Shown: positions 25,752 through 33,831 of the stretch, piece by piece
How the letters are laid out: the number at the start of each line of letters is the position of its first letter
Position numbering within the stretch: the stretch's first letter is position 1
From: Tabrizicola aquatica
GTDB taxonomy: Bacteria > Pseudomonadota > Alphaproteobacteria > Rhodobacterales > Rhodobacteraceae
Direction of reading: 5' to 3'
Assembly (NCBI RefSeq): GCF_002900975.1
Contig: NZ_PJON01000002.1
Location: 186,001 to 250,000 of the forward strand
DNA: 64,000 nt
Program-made: the position numbers and the translations under genes
Notes under the pieces: model-generated
Told to the model about the DNA's origin: nothing
What the model saw: the letters and a program-made list of their open reading frames with translations, nothing else
Database searches by the model: none

Positions 25752-26206
25752 ACCGACAACGCCGTGGTCTTGACCACGGTCCGCAGGGCGAAGGACGACT
25801 GCATCTGCCGCACACCGGGCAGGCGCGACAGGAACTGGCGGTGGATGCGGGCAAAGTCCTCGGTATCGGCGGCCATGATCTTCAACAGGTAGTCGGCGGT
25901 TCCGGCCATCAGGTGACATTCCAGAAGGTCGGGGACGCGGGCCACCTCGCGCTCGAAGGCGTCCAGCAGATCCTCGGCCTGGCTTTGCAGGGTGATTTCG
26001 ACAAAGACCGTGGTCATCCGGCCCATGCGGCGGGCGTCCAGCAGGGCGACGTAGCCGGCAATGAACCCCTCTTCCTCCAGTCGCTGCACGCGGCGGTGAC
26101 AGGCCGAGGGCGAGAGGTTCACCTGTTCCGACAACTCGGCATTGGTGATGCGGCCGTCCTTTTGCATGACGGTCAGGATGCGGCGGTCTGTGGCGTCAAG
26201 CTCCAT
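25748..26206 (-). CDS. Lrp/AsnC-family regulator
   Basis: 152 aa. N-terminal helix-turn-helix (LDATDRRILTVMQKDGRITN, AELSEQVNLSPSACHRRVQRLEEEGFI, residues 3-50) joined to an AsnC-type ligand-binding domain (VFVEITLQSQ ... VPDLLECHLMAGTADYLLKI). Such regulators form octamers and respond to amino acids. It is divergent from ald, 149 bp apart; Lrp-type activators next to alanine dehydrogenase are common (AldR/PutR-like), so ald control by alanine is a fair inference. Met at 26206 fits the family N-terminus; the frame is open to 26356. Confidence 0.9.
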   Translation of the reverse strand: MELDATDRRILTVMQKDGRITNAELSEQVNLSPSACHRRVQRLEEEGFIAGYVALLDARRMGRMTTVFVEITLQSQAEDLLDAFEREVARVPDLLECHLMAGTADYLLKIMAADTEDFARIHRQFLSRLPGVRQMQSSFALRTVVKTTALSV

Positions 26207-26306
26207 GTTTCGCGCAAGATCCTTCGGCTGATTGGCAGCTATCCGCAGAAATCTATCCTGGGACGGCCGCTGCGTCACCGGGAATTCAAAGCATTGCACG
26301 CGAAAC
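26207..26306. promoter_or_regulatory. lrp-ald divergent control region with 8-bp inverted repeat
   Basis: GTTTCGCG (26207-26214) and CGCGAAAC (26299-26306) are perfect inverse copies about 85 bp apart, between the divergent lrp and ald genes. Spaced half-sites that Lrp octamers could bridge would look like this, but the right copy also lies within 50 nt of ald and the match may be chance. Confidence 0.3.
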
Positions 26307-26355
26307 AGGATCACAGTGATGCCACAGGGGGCCAGGGGTCCCAAGGGAGGATGCA

Positions 26356-27474
26356 ATGAAGATCGGATGTCCGAAAGAGATCAAGCCGCAGGAATTCCGG
26401 GTCGGCATGACCCCGGATGCGGCGCGTGAGGCGGTGGCGCATGGCCATCAGGTGATGATCCAGGCCGGGGCGGGTGTCGGCGCAGGCTTTGCCGATGCGG
26501 ACTATGCTGCGGCCGGGGCGCGGATCGTCGACACGGCGGAAGAGGTGTTCGCCGAGGCCGAGATGATCGTGAAGGTCAAGGAACCCCAGCCGGTCGAGCG
26601 GAAGCGCCTGCGCGAGGGGCAGCTTCTGTTCACCTATCTGCACCTGGCGCCGGACCCGGAGCAGACCCACGACCTGCTGAACAGCGGCGCGACCTGCATC
26701 GCCTATGAGACGGTGACGGATGCCCGGGGCGGTCTGCCCCTGCTGGCACCGATGTCCGAGGTTGCGGGGCGTCTGGCGCCTCAGGTCGGGGCGTGGACCT
26801 TGCAGAAAGCGAATGGCGGGCGGGGCGTGCTGCTGGGCGGCGTGCCGGGCGTGGCCCCGGCGAATGTCGTCATCATCGGCGGCGGCGTGGTGGGCACGGC
26901 GGCGGCGCGAGTCGCGGTCGGCATGGGCGCGCGGGTGACGGTGCTTGACCGCTCGGTTCAGCGGCTAAGCTATCTGGACGACATCTTCCACGGCAAGCTG
27001 GTCACCCAGTATTCCAGCGCGGGCGCGGTGGCGGAATTGGCGCGGACGGCGGATATGGTGGTCGGCGCGGTGCTGATCCCCGGGGCGGCAGCGCCGAAAC
27101 TGATCAGCCGGGCGCAACTGTCCGAGATGAAGCCGGGCGCAGTGCTGGTCGACGTGGCGATCGACCAGGGAGGCTGCTTCGAGACGAGCCGCGCCACCAC
27201 CCACCAGGACCCGATCTATGAGGTGGACGGCATCCTGCACTACTGCGTGGCGAACATGCCGGGCGCGGTTGCCCGCACCTCGACCCAGGCGCTGGGGAAC
27301 GCGACGCTGCCCTTCCTGCTGGCCCTGGCGAACAAGGGTTGGAAGAAAGCCTGCGCCGACGATGCGCATCTGCTGAACGGGTTGAACGTCCATGCCGGGA
27401 AGCTGACCTATGCGGCGGTCGGCACGGCCCTGGGCCTGCCGTCGATCACCGGAGCGCAGGCGCTGGCGCTTTAG
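26356..27474 (+). CDS. ald: Alanine dehydrogenase
   Basis: Catalyses NAD-dependent interconversion of L-alanine with pyruvate and ammonium. 372 aa, typical length. [20 protein letters not shown] is the family start; Lys in [10 protein letters not shown] and His in [12 protein letters not shown] are the substrate-binding and catalytic residues; the NAD loop is [25 protein letters not shown] lies 7 nt before ATG 26356. With dadA (48.9 kb) it gives routes to use both alanine enantiomers. Probably controlled by the adjacent Lrp-type regulator. Confidence 0.96.
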   Translation: MKIGCPKEIKPQEFRVGMTPDAAREAVAHGHQVMIQAGAGVGAGFADADYAAAGARIVDTAEEVFAEAEMIVKVKEPQPVERKRLREGQLLFTYLHLAPDPEQTHDLLNSGATCIAYETVTDARGGLPLLAPMSEVAGRLAPQVGAWTLQKANGGRGVLLGGVPGVAPANVVIIGGGVVGTAAARVAVGMGARVTVLDRSVQRLSYLDDIFHGKLVTQYSSAGAVAELARTADMVVGAVLIPGAAAPKLISRAQLSEMKPGAVLVDVAIDQGGCFETSRATTHQDPIYEVDGILHYCVANMPGAVARTSTQALGNATLPFLLALANKGWKKACADDAHLLNGLNVHAGKLTYAAVGTALGLPSITGAQALAL

Positions 27475-27505
27475 CGCGACGGAACCGCTGCGCTGCGGCG
27501 TATAT

Positions 27506-27529
27506 GGGGCATCTGACAACAGGTGCCCC
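27506..27529 (+). promoter_or_regulatory. Hairpin covering the start of the MsrQ-like gene
   Basis: GGGGCATCTG-ACAA-CAGGTGCCCC pairs at 9 of 10 positions, ends at the base before ATG 27530 and contains the only Shine-Dalgarno-like AGG. It lies 31 nt after the ald stop. It could act as a translational gate or weak terminator. Confidence 0.45.
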
Positions 27530-28135
27530 ATGACCCTCCTTGGCTACAAACCCGCGACCCTGATCTTGTGGGTCGTCCTTGCCCTGCCCGCGCTTGGCAT
27601 GATCGGCCCGCTGTTCGGCGACGATCCGAAGGCGTTTCACGGACTGCTCCACCCCACCGGAGAGTTCGCGGGGCGGTTCATGATCATCGGGATGATGGCC
27701 TCGGGCCTTCTGCTGCTATTCCGTGGACGACAGTGGCCGCGTTGGCTGCTGCACCACCGCCGCGACATCGAGGTGGCGGCGTTCCTGTATGCCACGCTGC
27801 ATCTGGTCGTCTATTTGATTGACCGGGGCACGCTGGACCGCGTGCTGGAGCAGTTGACCCAGGTCCGCATCTGGACGGGTTGGCTGGCCTTCCTGATCTT
27901 TGTACCGCTGGCCCTCACATCGAACAACGCCGCACAGCGTTGGCTGCATGCGGGCTGGAAGACGATGCAGCGCGCGGCCTATCCGGCGGCGGTGCTGGTG
28001 CTGATCCACTGGGCAGCGATGAAGGACTGGGGTAGTTGGCCGCCCGCGGCGGTACATTTCGGGCCGCTGCTGGCGCTATGGGCCTATCGGCTGTGGTACT
28101 GGTACCTGCGGCCGCGCGGCCCCGCTACGGCATAG
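27530..28135 (+). CDS. MsrQ/ferric-reductase-like transmembrane protein
   Basis: 201 aa with six hydrophobic segments (LILWVVLALPALGMIGPLFG, FMIIGMMASGLLLLFRG, EVAAFLYATLHLVVYLID, IWTGWLAFLIFVPLALTS, AAYPAAVLVLIHWAAMKDWG, FGPLLALWAYRLWYWYL). His residues in LYATLHLV, LVLIHWAA and the loop LLHHRRDIE fit haem ligands. This matches the YedZ/MsrQ group, which passes electrons to MsrP for methionine-sulfoxide repair, but no msrP is adjacent. Start 27530 is supported by the N-terminus MTLLGYKPATL. An alternative is a different ferric-reductase-domain protein. Confidence 0.7.
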   Translation: MTLLGYKPATLILWVVLALPALGMIGPLFGDDPKAFHGLLHPTGEFAGRFMIIGMMASGLLLLFRGRQWPRWLLHHRRDIEVAAFLYATLHLVVYLIDRGTLDRVLEQLTQVRIWTGWLAFLIFVPLALTSNNAAQRWLHAGWKTMQRAAYPAAVLVLIHWAAMKDWGSWPPAAVHFGPLLALWAYRLWYWYLRPRGPATA

Positions 28136-28141
28136 GGCGAG

Positions 28142-28167
28142 GGCCCGCAGCTTGAACGCTGCGGGCC
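28142..28167. terminator. Convergent terminator hairpin
   Basis: GGCCCGCAGC-TTGAAC-GCTGCGGGCC is a perfect 10-bp stem directly after the MsrQ-like stop and 7 nt before the mscL stop. T runs are lacking on both sides, so it may act with Rho or simply protect 3' ends. Confidence 0.65.
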
Positions 28168-28174
28168 GTCAGAC

Positions 28175-28546
28175 TTAGTTCTTTTTCAGTTCGGCCAGGA
28201 TTTCCTTGAGCAGGTCGTTGTCCGACGGGCCAGCCGGGGCGGCGGGGGCCTCGGGCTTTTTCGGCATCATCCGGTTCACGCCCTTGACGATCAGGAACAC
28301 CACCCAGGCGACGATCACGAACTTGATGATCGCGGTGATGAAGTTGCCGTACATGAACTGCGCATCGCCAAGGCCGACACTGAGGCCGCTGAAATCCACG
28401 CCGCCGACGATCAGACCGATGAACGGGTTGATCAGGTCATCGACCAGCGAGGTGACGATGGCGGTGAAGGCCGCGCCGATGACGACACCGACCGCAAGGT
28501 CCAGCACATTGCCACGCGCGATGAAAGTCTTGAATTCGTTGAACAT
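28175..28546 (-). CDS. mscL: Large-conductance mechanosensitive channel
   Basis: Pentameric inner-membrane channel that opens on hypo-osmotic shock. 123 aa. [20 protein letters not shown] is the N-terminal amphipathic helix and first membrane segment (pore), and [20 protein letters not shown] the second. The C-terminal helix [12 protein letters not shown] forms the cytoplasmic bundle. The Pro/Ala linker [12 protein letters not shown] is normal for alphaproteobacteria. It stands alone on the minus strand, next to a strong convergent hairpin. Confidence 0.96.
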   Translation of the reverse strand: MFNEFKTFIARGNVLDLAVGVVIGAAFTAIVTSLVDDLINPFIGLIVGGVDFSGLSVGLGDAQFMYGNFITAIIKFVIVAWVVFLIVKGVNRMMPKKPEAPAAPAGPSDNDLLKEILAELKKN

Positions 28547-28670
28547 TTACCGATTCCCTCATATGCCCAGCTTGATTGACGGGCATTCGTGTTTTTTGGC
28601 CACAGCGGCCCGGCGGGACTATCGCATATCTTGCGCCGGTTCTTAACGGGGAATTTTGTGGCCTGCGCTT

Positions 28671-29615
28671 CTATTTGCGCGGGGCGGCTGCACGGCGCAG
28701 GCGGTCGTTGATCGCAAGGCCCAGGCCGGTTTCCGGCACTGGCGCAAAGGCGATGCGGCCACCGGGGCCAGCCAGTTGGTCGGCCCGACGCAGCAGGTCG
28801 AACAGGCGCGCGGCGGCTTCCACCAGGTCGCCACTGTCCGAGAGGGTCAGTGCCCCCTTGATCGGGCCGAAGCCGACCAGCACTTCACCGGGCGCGGCAT
28901 CGGTTGCGTTCAGCCGCACCCCGGCCTCGGGCGCGTAGTGCGAGGCAAGCTGGCCGGGGGCGCTGGGTTTCTGGGCATCGCCACCGATGGACAGCGGCTG
29001 GCCAAGAGCAGCCTGCAGCGCCTCGACCGGGATGCCGCCGGGGCGGAGGAGGGTGGGCTGCGGATCGGCCGCGACGATGGTGGATTCCAGTCCCACGGCG
29101 CAGGGACCGCCGTCCAGCACGGCGGCGATACGGCCCGACAGGCCCTCCAGCACATGCTCGGCGCGGGTGGGCGAGACGCGGCCCGAGGGGTTGGCCGAGG
29201 GCGCTGCGACCGGACCGCCAAAGGCGCGGAGCAGGCGTTGCGCAAGGGGATGGGCGGGGACGCGGATCGCGACAGTCGGCAGGCCCGCGGTCACCAGCGG
29301 GGACAGGCCAGCGCCGTCGCGCAGCGGCAGGACCAAAGTCAGGGGGCCGGGCCAGAAGGCTTGCGCCAACGAACGGGCGTTCGGGCCAAGCACAGCGTAA
29401 CCTTCGACCGCCGCCAGGTCGGGCAGGTGGACGATCAGCGGGTTGAAGCTGGGCCGCCCCTTGGCCGCATAGATCCCGGCCACCGCCTGATCGGACCGGG
29501 CATCGCCGCCCAGGCCATAGACCGTCTCGGTCGGAAAGGCGACCAGCTCTGCCTCGGCCAGAAGGCGGGCGGCACGGGCGATACCGGCGTCATCGGGGGC
29601 TAGGGTCTCGGTCAT
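28671..29615 (-). CDS. L-threonylcarbamoyladenylate synthase (Sua5/YrdC)
   Basis: Makes threonylcarbamoyl-AMP from threonine, bicarbonate and ATP for the t6A37 modification of ANN-decoding tRNAs. 314 aa: the YrdC domain (LVAFPTETVYGLGGDARSD, IYAAKGRPSFNPLIVHL, GPLTLVLPLRDGAGL, VAAPSANPSGRVSPTRA) is followed by the Sua5 C-terminal domain (PSAPGQLASHYAPEAGVRLN), so it is the two-domain Sua5 form. MTETLAPDDAG at 29615 is the likely start; the frame stays open far upstream through the antisense of the acyl-CoA dehydrogenase gene, which is not coding there. Confidence 0.93.
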   Translation of the reverse strand: MTETLAPDDAGIARAARLLAEAELVAFPTETVYGLGGDARSDQAVAGIYAAKGRPSFNPLIVHLPDLAAVEGYAVLGPNARSLAQAFWPGPLTLVLPLRDGAGLSPLVTAGLPTVAIRVPAHPLAQRLLRAFGGPVAAPSANPSGRVSPTRAEHVLEGLSGRIAAVLDGGPCAVGLESTIVAADPQPTLLRPGGIPVEALQAALGQPLSIGGDAQKPSAPGQLASHYAPEAGVRLNATDAAPGEVLVGFGPIKGALTLSDSGDLVEAAARLFDLLRRADQLAGPGGRIAFAPVPETGLGLAINDRLRRAAAPRK

Positions 29616-29723
29616 CTCTGACGCAGCGTCCGGCTTGAAGGTCGGGGGGAAAGCGGTAGCGTTCGGGCTGGGGTCGTCCTTACGGCAGGCCCCCCGTCTT
29701 GCCAAGCCGTCGGAGGAGCCGTC

Positions 29724-31427
29724 ATGCCCTATCGCGCCCCGGTCAGGGATCTTCGCTTTATCCTGGACCATGTGGTCGATTTTGCCCAGGTCACAGCGAC
29801 CCCGCGCTTTGCCGAGGCCTCGGGCGAGATGGCGACCGCGATCCTGACCGAGGCCGGACGGATCGCGACCGACGTGCTGGCACCCTTGAACCGGGCGGGC
29901 GACAAGCATCCGGCGCGGCTGGAGAACGGGGCGGTCCTGTCCTCTCCCGGTTTCGCCGAAGGCTATCGGGCGATGGCTGAAGGCGGCTGGGTAGGGATCG
30001 CCGCGCGGCCGGAGCATGGTGGGATGGGCCTGCCGATCAGCCTGGCGCTGGCGGTGGACGACATGTTTGCCGGCGCCTGCCTGGCGTTGCAGTTGAAGCC
30101 CGTGCTGACCAAGGGCCAGATCGAGGCGCTGGAGCATCACGCCAGCGATGCGATCAAGGCACTGTATCTGCCGAAGCTGACCTCGGGCGAATGGTCGGGG
30201 ACGATGAACCTGACCGAACCGCAAGCCGGGTCGGATGTGGGCGCGCTGCGGACCAAGGCGGAACCCCTGGGCGACGGGACCTATGCGATCAGCGGGCAGA
30301 AGATCTATATCACCTGGGGCGACAGCGATCTGGTCGCGAACGTCTGCCATCTGGTGCTGGCACGCCTTCCTGGCGCGCCCGAGGGGACGCGGGGGATCAG
30401 CCTGTTCATGGTGCCGAAGTTCATCCCCGATGCCGAGGGCCGCCTGGGCGACCGCAACAGCCTGCGGGTCGTCAGCCTGGAGCACAAGCTGGGCATCCAC
30501 GGCAGCCCGACCTGCGTGATGCAGTATGACGGAGCCAAGGGTTGGCTGGTGGGCGAGGAGAACAAGGGCATGGCGGCGATGTTCACGATGATGAACAACG
30601 CGCGTCTCTCGGTCGGGGCGCAGGGCGTTGGTCTGGCCGAGGCGGCGTTGCAACAGGCGCTGGCCTATGCCGCCGACCGTCACCAGGGCGCGACCCCCTT
30701 GGCCAAGGATGGGCCGATCCTGGACCACGCCGATGTGCGCCGGATGCTGGCCGTGATGCGGGCCGAGGTCTTTGCGGCGCGCTCGATCGCGCTGGCCTGC
30801 GCGGTGGCGATCGACATGGCCAGCGCCACCGGCAGCGCCGACTGGCAGGCCCGCGCGGCCTTCCTGACCCCCATCGCCAAGGCGCACGGCACCGATATCG
30901 GCTGCGAGGTCGCGCATCTGGGCGTGCAGATTCACGGCGGGATGGGGTTCATCGAGGAAACCGGCGCGGCGCAATTCGCGCGCGATGTGCGGATCACTCC
31001 GATCTACGAAGGGACGAACGGCATCCAGGCAATGGACCTTGTTGGCCGCAAGATGCAGGACGGGGGCGAAGCCGCCTTCCGCCTGATCGACGAGGTCCAG
31101 CGCGGGGCCGAAGCGGCGCGCGGCCAGTTCGCCGACCTTGCGGGCGATCTGTGGCAAGCGGCCGAGGCGCTGCGCGAGGCGACTGAGGCGCTGGTGGCCC
31201 AGCCTTTGAACGACCGTTTCGCCGGGGCCGTGCCCTATCTGCGCGCCTTTGCGCGCGTCCTGGGCGGCCATGCCCATCTGAAGGCTGCGCTGGCCGATCC
31301 CGACCGCGTGACCCTGGCCCGGGTGATGCTGCGCCGCATCCTGCCGGAACATGCCGCCCTGCTGGCCCAGGTGCGCGAGGGGGCCGAGGGGCTGTATGCC
31401 TTGCGCCCCGAGGATCTGGCCGCTTGA
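29724..31427 (+). CDS. Acyl-CoA dehydrogenase (DmdC-like large form)
   Basis: FAD-dependent oxidation of an acyl-CoA. 567 aa, longer than the ~380 aa of short-chain enzymes. GTMNLTEPQAGSDVGALRTK and GQKIYITWGDSDL are FAD/substrate motifs, and catalytic Glu429 lies in RITPIYEGTNGIQAMDLVGR. The ~130-residue C-terminal extension groups it with 3-methylmercaptopropionyl-CoA dehydrogenase (DmdC) and related proteins, but other dmd genes are absent here, so the substrate is open. The stop overlaps the MBL-hydrolase start by 4 nt; together they suggest a small catabolic operon. Confidence 0.88.
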   Translation: MPYRAPVRDLRFILDHVVDFAQVTATPRFAEASGEMATAILTEAGRIATDVLAPLNRAGDKHPARLENGAVLSSPGFAEGYRAMAEGGWVGIAARPEHGGMGLPISLALAVDDMFAGACLALQLKPVLTKGQIEALEHHASDAIKALYLPKLTSGEWSGTMNLTEPQAGSDVGALRTKAEPLGDGTYAISGQKIYITWGDSDLVANVCHLVLARLPGAPEGTRGISLFMVPKFIPDAEGRLGDRNSLRVVSLEHKLGIHGSPTCVMQYDGAKGWLVGEENKGMAAMFTMMNNARLSVGAQGVGLAEAALQQALAYAADRHQGATPLAKDGPILDHADVRRMLAVMRAEVFAARSIALACAVAIDMASATGSADWQARAAFLTPIAKAHGTDIGCEVAHLGVQIHGGMGFIEETGAAQFARDVRITPIYEGTNGIQAMDLVGRKMQDGGEAAFRLIDEVQRGAEAARGQFADLAGDLWQAAEALREATEALVAQPLNDRFAGAVPYLRAFARVLGGHAHLKAALADPDRVTLARVMLRRILPEHAALLAQVREGAEGLYALRPEDLAA

Positions 31428-32452
31428 AAGACGGCATAAGGCATCCATTCGCGGTCCCGCCCGCCGAAGGCGCGGCGATCCAGGTGGCCGAAGGCATCCT
31501 GTGGCTGCGCCTGCCCCTGCCGATGGCGTTGGACCATGTGAACATCTATGCGCTGGACGATGGCGACGGCTGGTCCATCGTCGATGCCGGGCTGTCGTCG
31601 AAACGATCCAAGGCGATCTGGGAGGTGCTGCTCTCGGGTCCCTTGCAGGGCAAGCCGGTGCGCCGCGTGATCCTGACCCACCACCACCCCGACCATGTCG
31701 GGCTGGCCGGCTGGTTCCAGTCCCGTGGGGCGGAACTTCTGGCCACCCGCACCGCCTGGCTTTACGCCCGGATGCTGACGCTGGACGTGCAGGAGCGCCC
31801 GACGGCCGAGGGCCTTGCCTTCCTGCGGCGCGCGGGTCTGTCCGAGGCCGATCTGGCCAAGCGTGCCCAGGAACGACCGTTCAACTTTGCCGATATCGTC
31901 GAGCCGCTGCCGCTTGGCTTCACCCGGCTGATCGAGGGCACGCGCCTGCGCGCCGGGGGCCGCGACTGGACGGTGCGGATCGGCCACGGCCATGCGCCGG
32001 AACACGCGACGCTGTGGTCGGACGACGGGATCGTGCTGGGCGGCGACCAGCTTTTGCCGGGCATCTCGGCCAATATCGGCGTCTATCCGACCGAGCCCGA
32101 GGCCGATCCGCTGACCGACTGGCTGGACAGTTGCCGCGCGCTTGGCGCCCATGCCCGCGACGATCAACTGGTGCTGCCCGGCCACAAGTTGCCATTCACC
32201 GGCCTGCCCTTCCGGCTGGTCCAGATGGTCGAGAACCATGAAAGCGCGCTGCTGCGCCTGCGCGACCACCTCTCCACCCCCCGCACCGCAGCCGAATGTT
32301 TCCCGCCGCTCTTCCGGCGCGAGATCGGGCCGGCCGAGTTTGCGCTGGCGCTGGTCGAGGCGATTGCGCACCTCAACTGCCTCTTGCGGCGCGGGCTGGT
32401 TTCCCGTTCCCTGACCCCGACGGGGGCCTGGGCATGGGAGCGGATGGAATGA
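31424..32452 (+). CDS. MBL-fold metallo-hydrolase
   Basis: 342 aa metallo-beta-lactamase-fold hydrolase. Metal ligands are in ILTHHHPDHVGLAGW, the later His of WTVRIGHGHAPEHATLW, Asp in GIVLGGDQLLPG and the final His of LVLPGHKLPFTG. A C-terminal winged-helix-like domain (AAECFPPLFRREIGPAEFAL) is shared with LACTB2-type proteins. Start is TTG 31424 inside the acyl-CoA dehydrogenase stop; IRHPFAVPPAEG before the first strand supports it. The substrate could be a thioester or an ester from the coupled pathway; this is inference. It overlaps the DUF6173 gene (ATGA). Confidence 0.85.
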   Translation: MKDGIRHPFAVPPAEGAAIQVAEGILWLRLPLPMALDHVNIYALDDGDGWSIVDAGLSSKRSKAIWEVLLSGPLQGKPVRRVILTHHHPDHVGLAGWFQSRGAELLATRTAWLYARMLTLDVQERPTAEGLAFLRRAGLSEADLAKRAQERPFNFADIVEPLPLGFTRLIEGTRLRAGGRDWTVRIGHGHAPEHATLWSDDGIVLGGDQLLPGISANIGVYPTEPEADPLTDWLDSCRALGAHARDDQLVLPGHKLPFTGLPFRLVQMVENHESALLRLRDHLSTPRTAAECFPPLFRREIGPAEFALALVEAIAHLNCLLRRGLVSRSLTPTGAWAWERME

Positions 32453-32832
32453 CAAAGGCGCCAACCAAGGCGGCGGCGAAACGGCCGGCAAAGCCCCGCA
32501 ACCCGGCGCGGCGGGCGCATGACATGCTGATCGCCTATATCCGGCACTTTGAAAGCCAGCTTGATTCGGCCCAGGAAATCGCCATGGGCTTTGCCGGGGA
32601 CGAGGCCGGCGTCTTGCGGATTGAGGGGATCGGCTACCACGACCCCGATATCGTCACCTTCTACGGCAGCGACGAAAGCGGGGCCAAAACCCAGTTGATC
32701 CAGCATGTCAGCCAGCTTTCCGTCACCCTGCGCGCCGTGCCCAAGGAAAGCGACGAAGACCCGCCGCGCCGCATCGGCTTTCAACTGGATGCGGGATGGA
32801 CCGGCGGCGATTCCGGTGACGCCTCGGTGTGA
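32449..32832 (+). CDS. DUF6173 family protein
   Basis: 127 aa cytosolic protein with a basic Ala/Lys/Pro-rich N-terminus (TKAPTKAAAKRPAKPRNPAR) and a compact domain: HDMLIAYIRHFESQLDSAQE, GVLRIEGIGYHDPDIVTFYG, TQLIQHVSQLSVTLRAV. I recognise it as a conserved Rhodobacterales family catalogued as DUF6173, function unknown. Its ATG lies in the MBL stop, so it is translationally coupled to the acyl-CoA dehydrogenase operon. No signal, membrane segment or catalytic motif is visible. Confidence 0.7.
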   Translation: MTKAPTKAAAKRPAKPRNPARRAHDMLIAYIRHFESQLDSAQEIAMGFAGDEAGVLRIEGIGYHDPDIVTFYGSDESGAKTQLIQHVSQLSVTLRAVPKESDEDPPRRIGFQLDAGWTGGDSGDASV

Positions 32833-32916
32833 CACCACCACCCGCGCCGCCCCCGTGACAGGCCGGACCGAATAGGCTATGGGGCAGGAAAGACGCATAA
32901 CAAGGGAACCGGACCG

Positions 32917-33063
32917 ATGGCCGACCACAACCAAGAACACCAGCACGGGACCATGGATATCCGCGAACACGAAAAGACCTTCGCCGGCTTCGTCCGCCTG
33001 TCGATCTGGGTCGTCGTGATCTCGATCGCGATCCTGGTGTTCCTGGCCCTGACCAACGCCTGA
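32917..33063 (+). CDS. aa3-type cytochrome c oxidase subunit IV
   Basis: A 48-residue protein: a hydrophilic N-terminus (MADHNQEHQHGTMDIREHEK), the sequence TFAGFVRLSIWVV and one membrane helix (VVISIAILVFLALTNA). This is the small bacterial subunit IV (PF07835) that lies against subunits I and III of aa3 oxidase and has no cofactor. The pattern HEKTFxGFVR is diagnostic. GGGAACC precedes ATG 32917 by 7 nt. The other cta genes are not in the window; the gene stands alone between DUF6173 and a lipoprotein. Confidence 0.85.
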   Translation: MADHNQEHQHGTMDIREHEKTFAGFVRLSIWVVVISIAILVFLALTNA

Positions 33064-33080
33064 CCGGAACCGGGGGTCCC

Positions 33081-33695
33081 ATGTTGCGCCTTGCCCTTTG
33101 CCTTGCTGCCCTGCTGGGCCTTGCCGCCTGCGGCGCCGAGCCTGTCTGGGCCCCCGAGGAACAGGTGCAGGCCGCCCGTCACGTTGCGGACGAACCGCCG
33201 CACATCACGCTTTACACGGTGGTGAACAAGTCCTCGGGCTCGGGCGCGCATTCGGCGATCCTGGTGAACGGGTCGGAACGGCTGATCTTCGATCCGGCGG
33301 GCACCTGGCACCATCCAAAGCTGCCGGAACGCAACGATGTGCATTTCGGCATGACCGACAGGGCGCTGGCGTTCTACATCGATTACCACGCCCGCAAGAC
33401 CTATGACGTGATCGAGCAGCGGATCGAGGTCTCGCCCGAGATCGCCGCGCTGGTGATGCGCCGGGTCAAGGACTATGGCGCAGTGCCGAAGGCGATGTGT
33501 ACCGAGGCGACGTCAAGCGTCCTGCGCGGCGTGCCGGGGTTCGAAGAGCTGCCGTCGACCTGGTATCCCAAGAAGCTGTCCGACGCCTTTGGCGAATTGC
33601 CGGGCGTCAGCACGCGGAAAATCACCGACGACGACGACGACAGCAACCACGGCGTGCTGCTGGTCCAGGCGAACGGTAACCCGCTGGAGGGCTAG
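33081..33695 (+). CDS. Lipoprotein with possible permuted papain-like domain
   Basis: 204 aa, conserved but unnamed. MLRLALCLAALLGLAAC is a lipoprotein signal (Cys17). The mature part contains GSGAHSAILVNGSERLIFDP (His57), then ERNDVHFGMTDRALAFYIDY and KAMCTEATSSVLRG (Cys140). A His first and a nucleophile-like Cys later, with HSAIL and CTEATS contexts, is the order in circularly permuted NlpC/P60 (papain-like) peptidases and amidases. This is inference from motif order only. The C-terminus is acidic (TDDDDDS). It starts 17 nt after the subunit IV stop and may share its transcript. Confidence 0.55.
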   Translation: MLRLALCLAALLGLAACGAEPVWAPEEQVQAARHVADEPPHITLYTVVNKSSGSGAHSAILVNGSERLIFDPAGTWHHPKLPERNDVHFGMTDRALAFYIDYHARKTYDVIEQRIEVSPEIAALVMRRVKDYGAVPKAMCTEATSSVLRGVPGFEELPSTWYPKKLSDAFGELPGVSTRKITDDDDDSNHGVLLVQANGNPLEG

Positions 33696-33704
33696 GCTCG
33701 GACC

Positions 33705-33764
33705 GGGGCCAATATCCTTGCGGAAGGATTTTGACAAATTTCTTGCTCAAGAAATTTGGGCCCC
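33705..33764. repeat. Paired-hairpin repeat (family C), copy 1
   Basis: Outer arms GGGGCC (33705-33710) and GGCCCC (33759-33764) enclose ATCCTT-GCGG-AAGGAT (33714-33729) and CAAATTTCTT-GCTC-AAGAAATTTG (33735-33758). RNA or cruciform DNA could form a three-way junction. It lies 9 nt after the lipoprotein stop and 67 nt before mobA. The 37.9-kb copy has the same architecture. Confidence 0.8.
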
Positions 33765-33831
33765 GGACGCGCCGCTTGCGCCCGTGGCCTGACCGGCTAG
33801 GCTGCCGCCCTGTAAACCTGGGATCGGACAT

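Noticed and set aside
28671-31448. A 925-codon frame joining Sua5 to upstream sequence
   Set aside because: Only the last 314 codons match Sua5; the upstream part is antisense to the acyl-CoA dehydrogenase gene, so a fusion protein is not supported.
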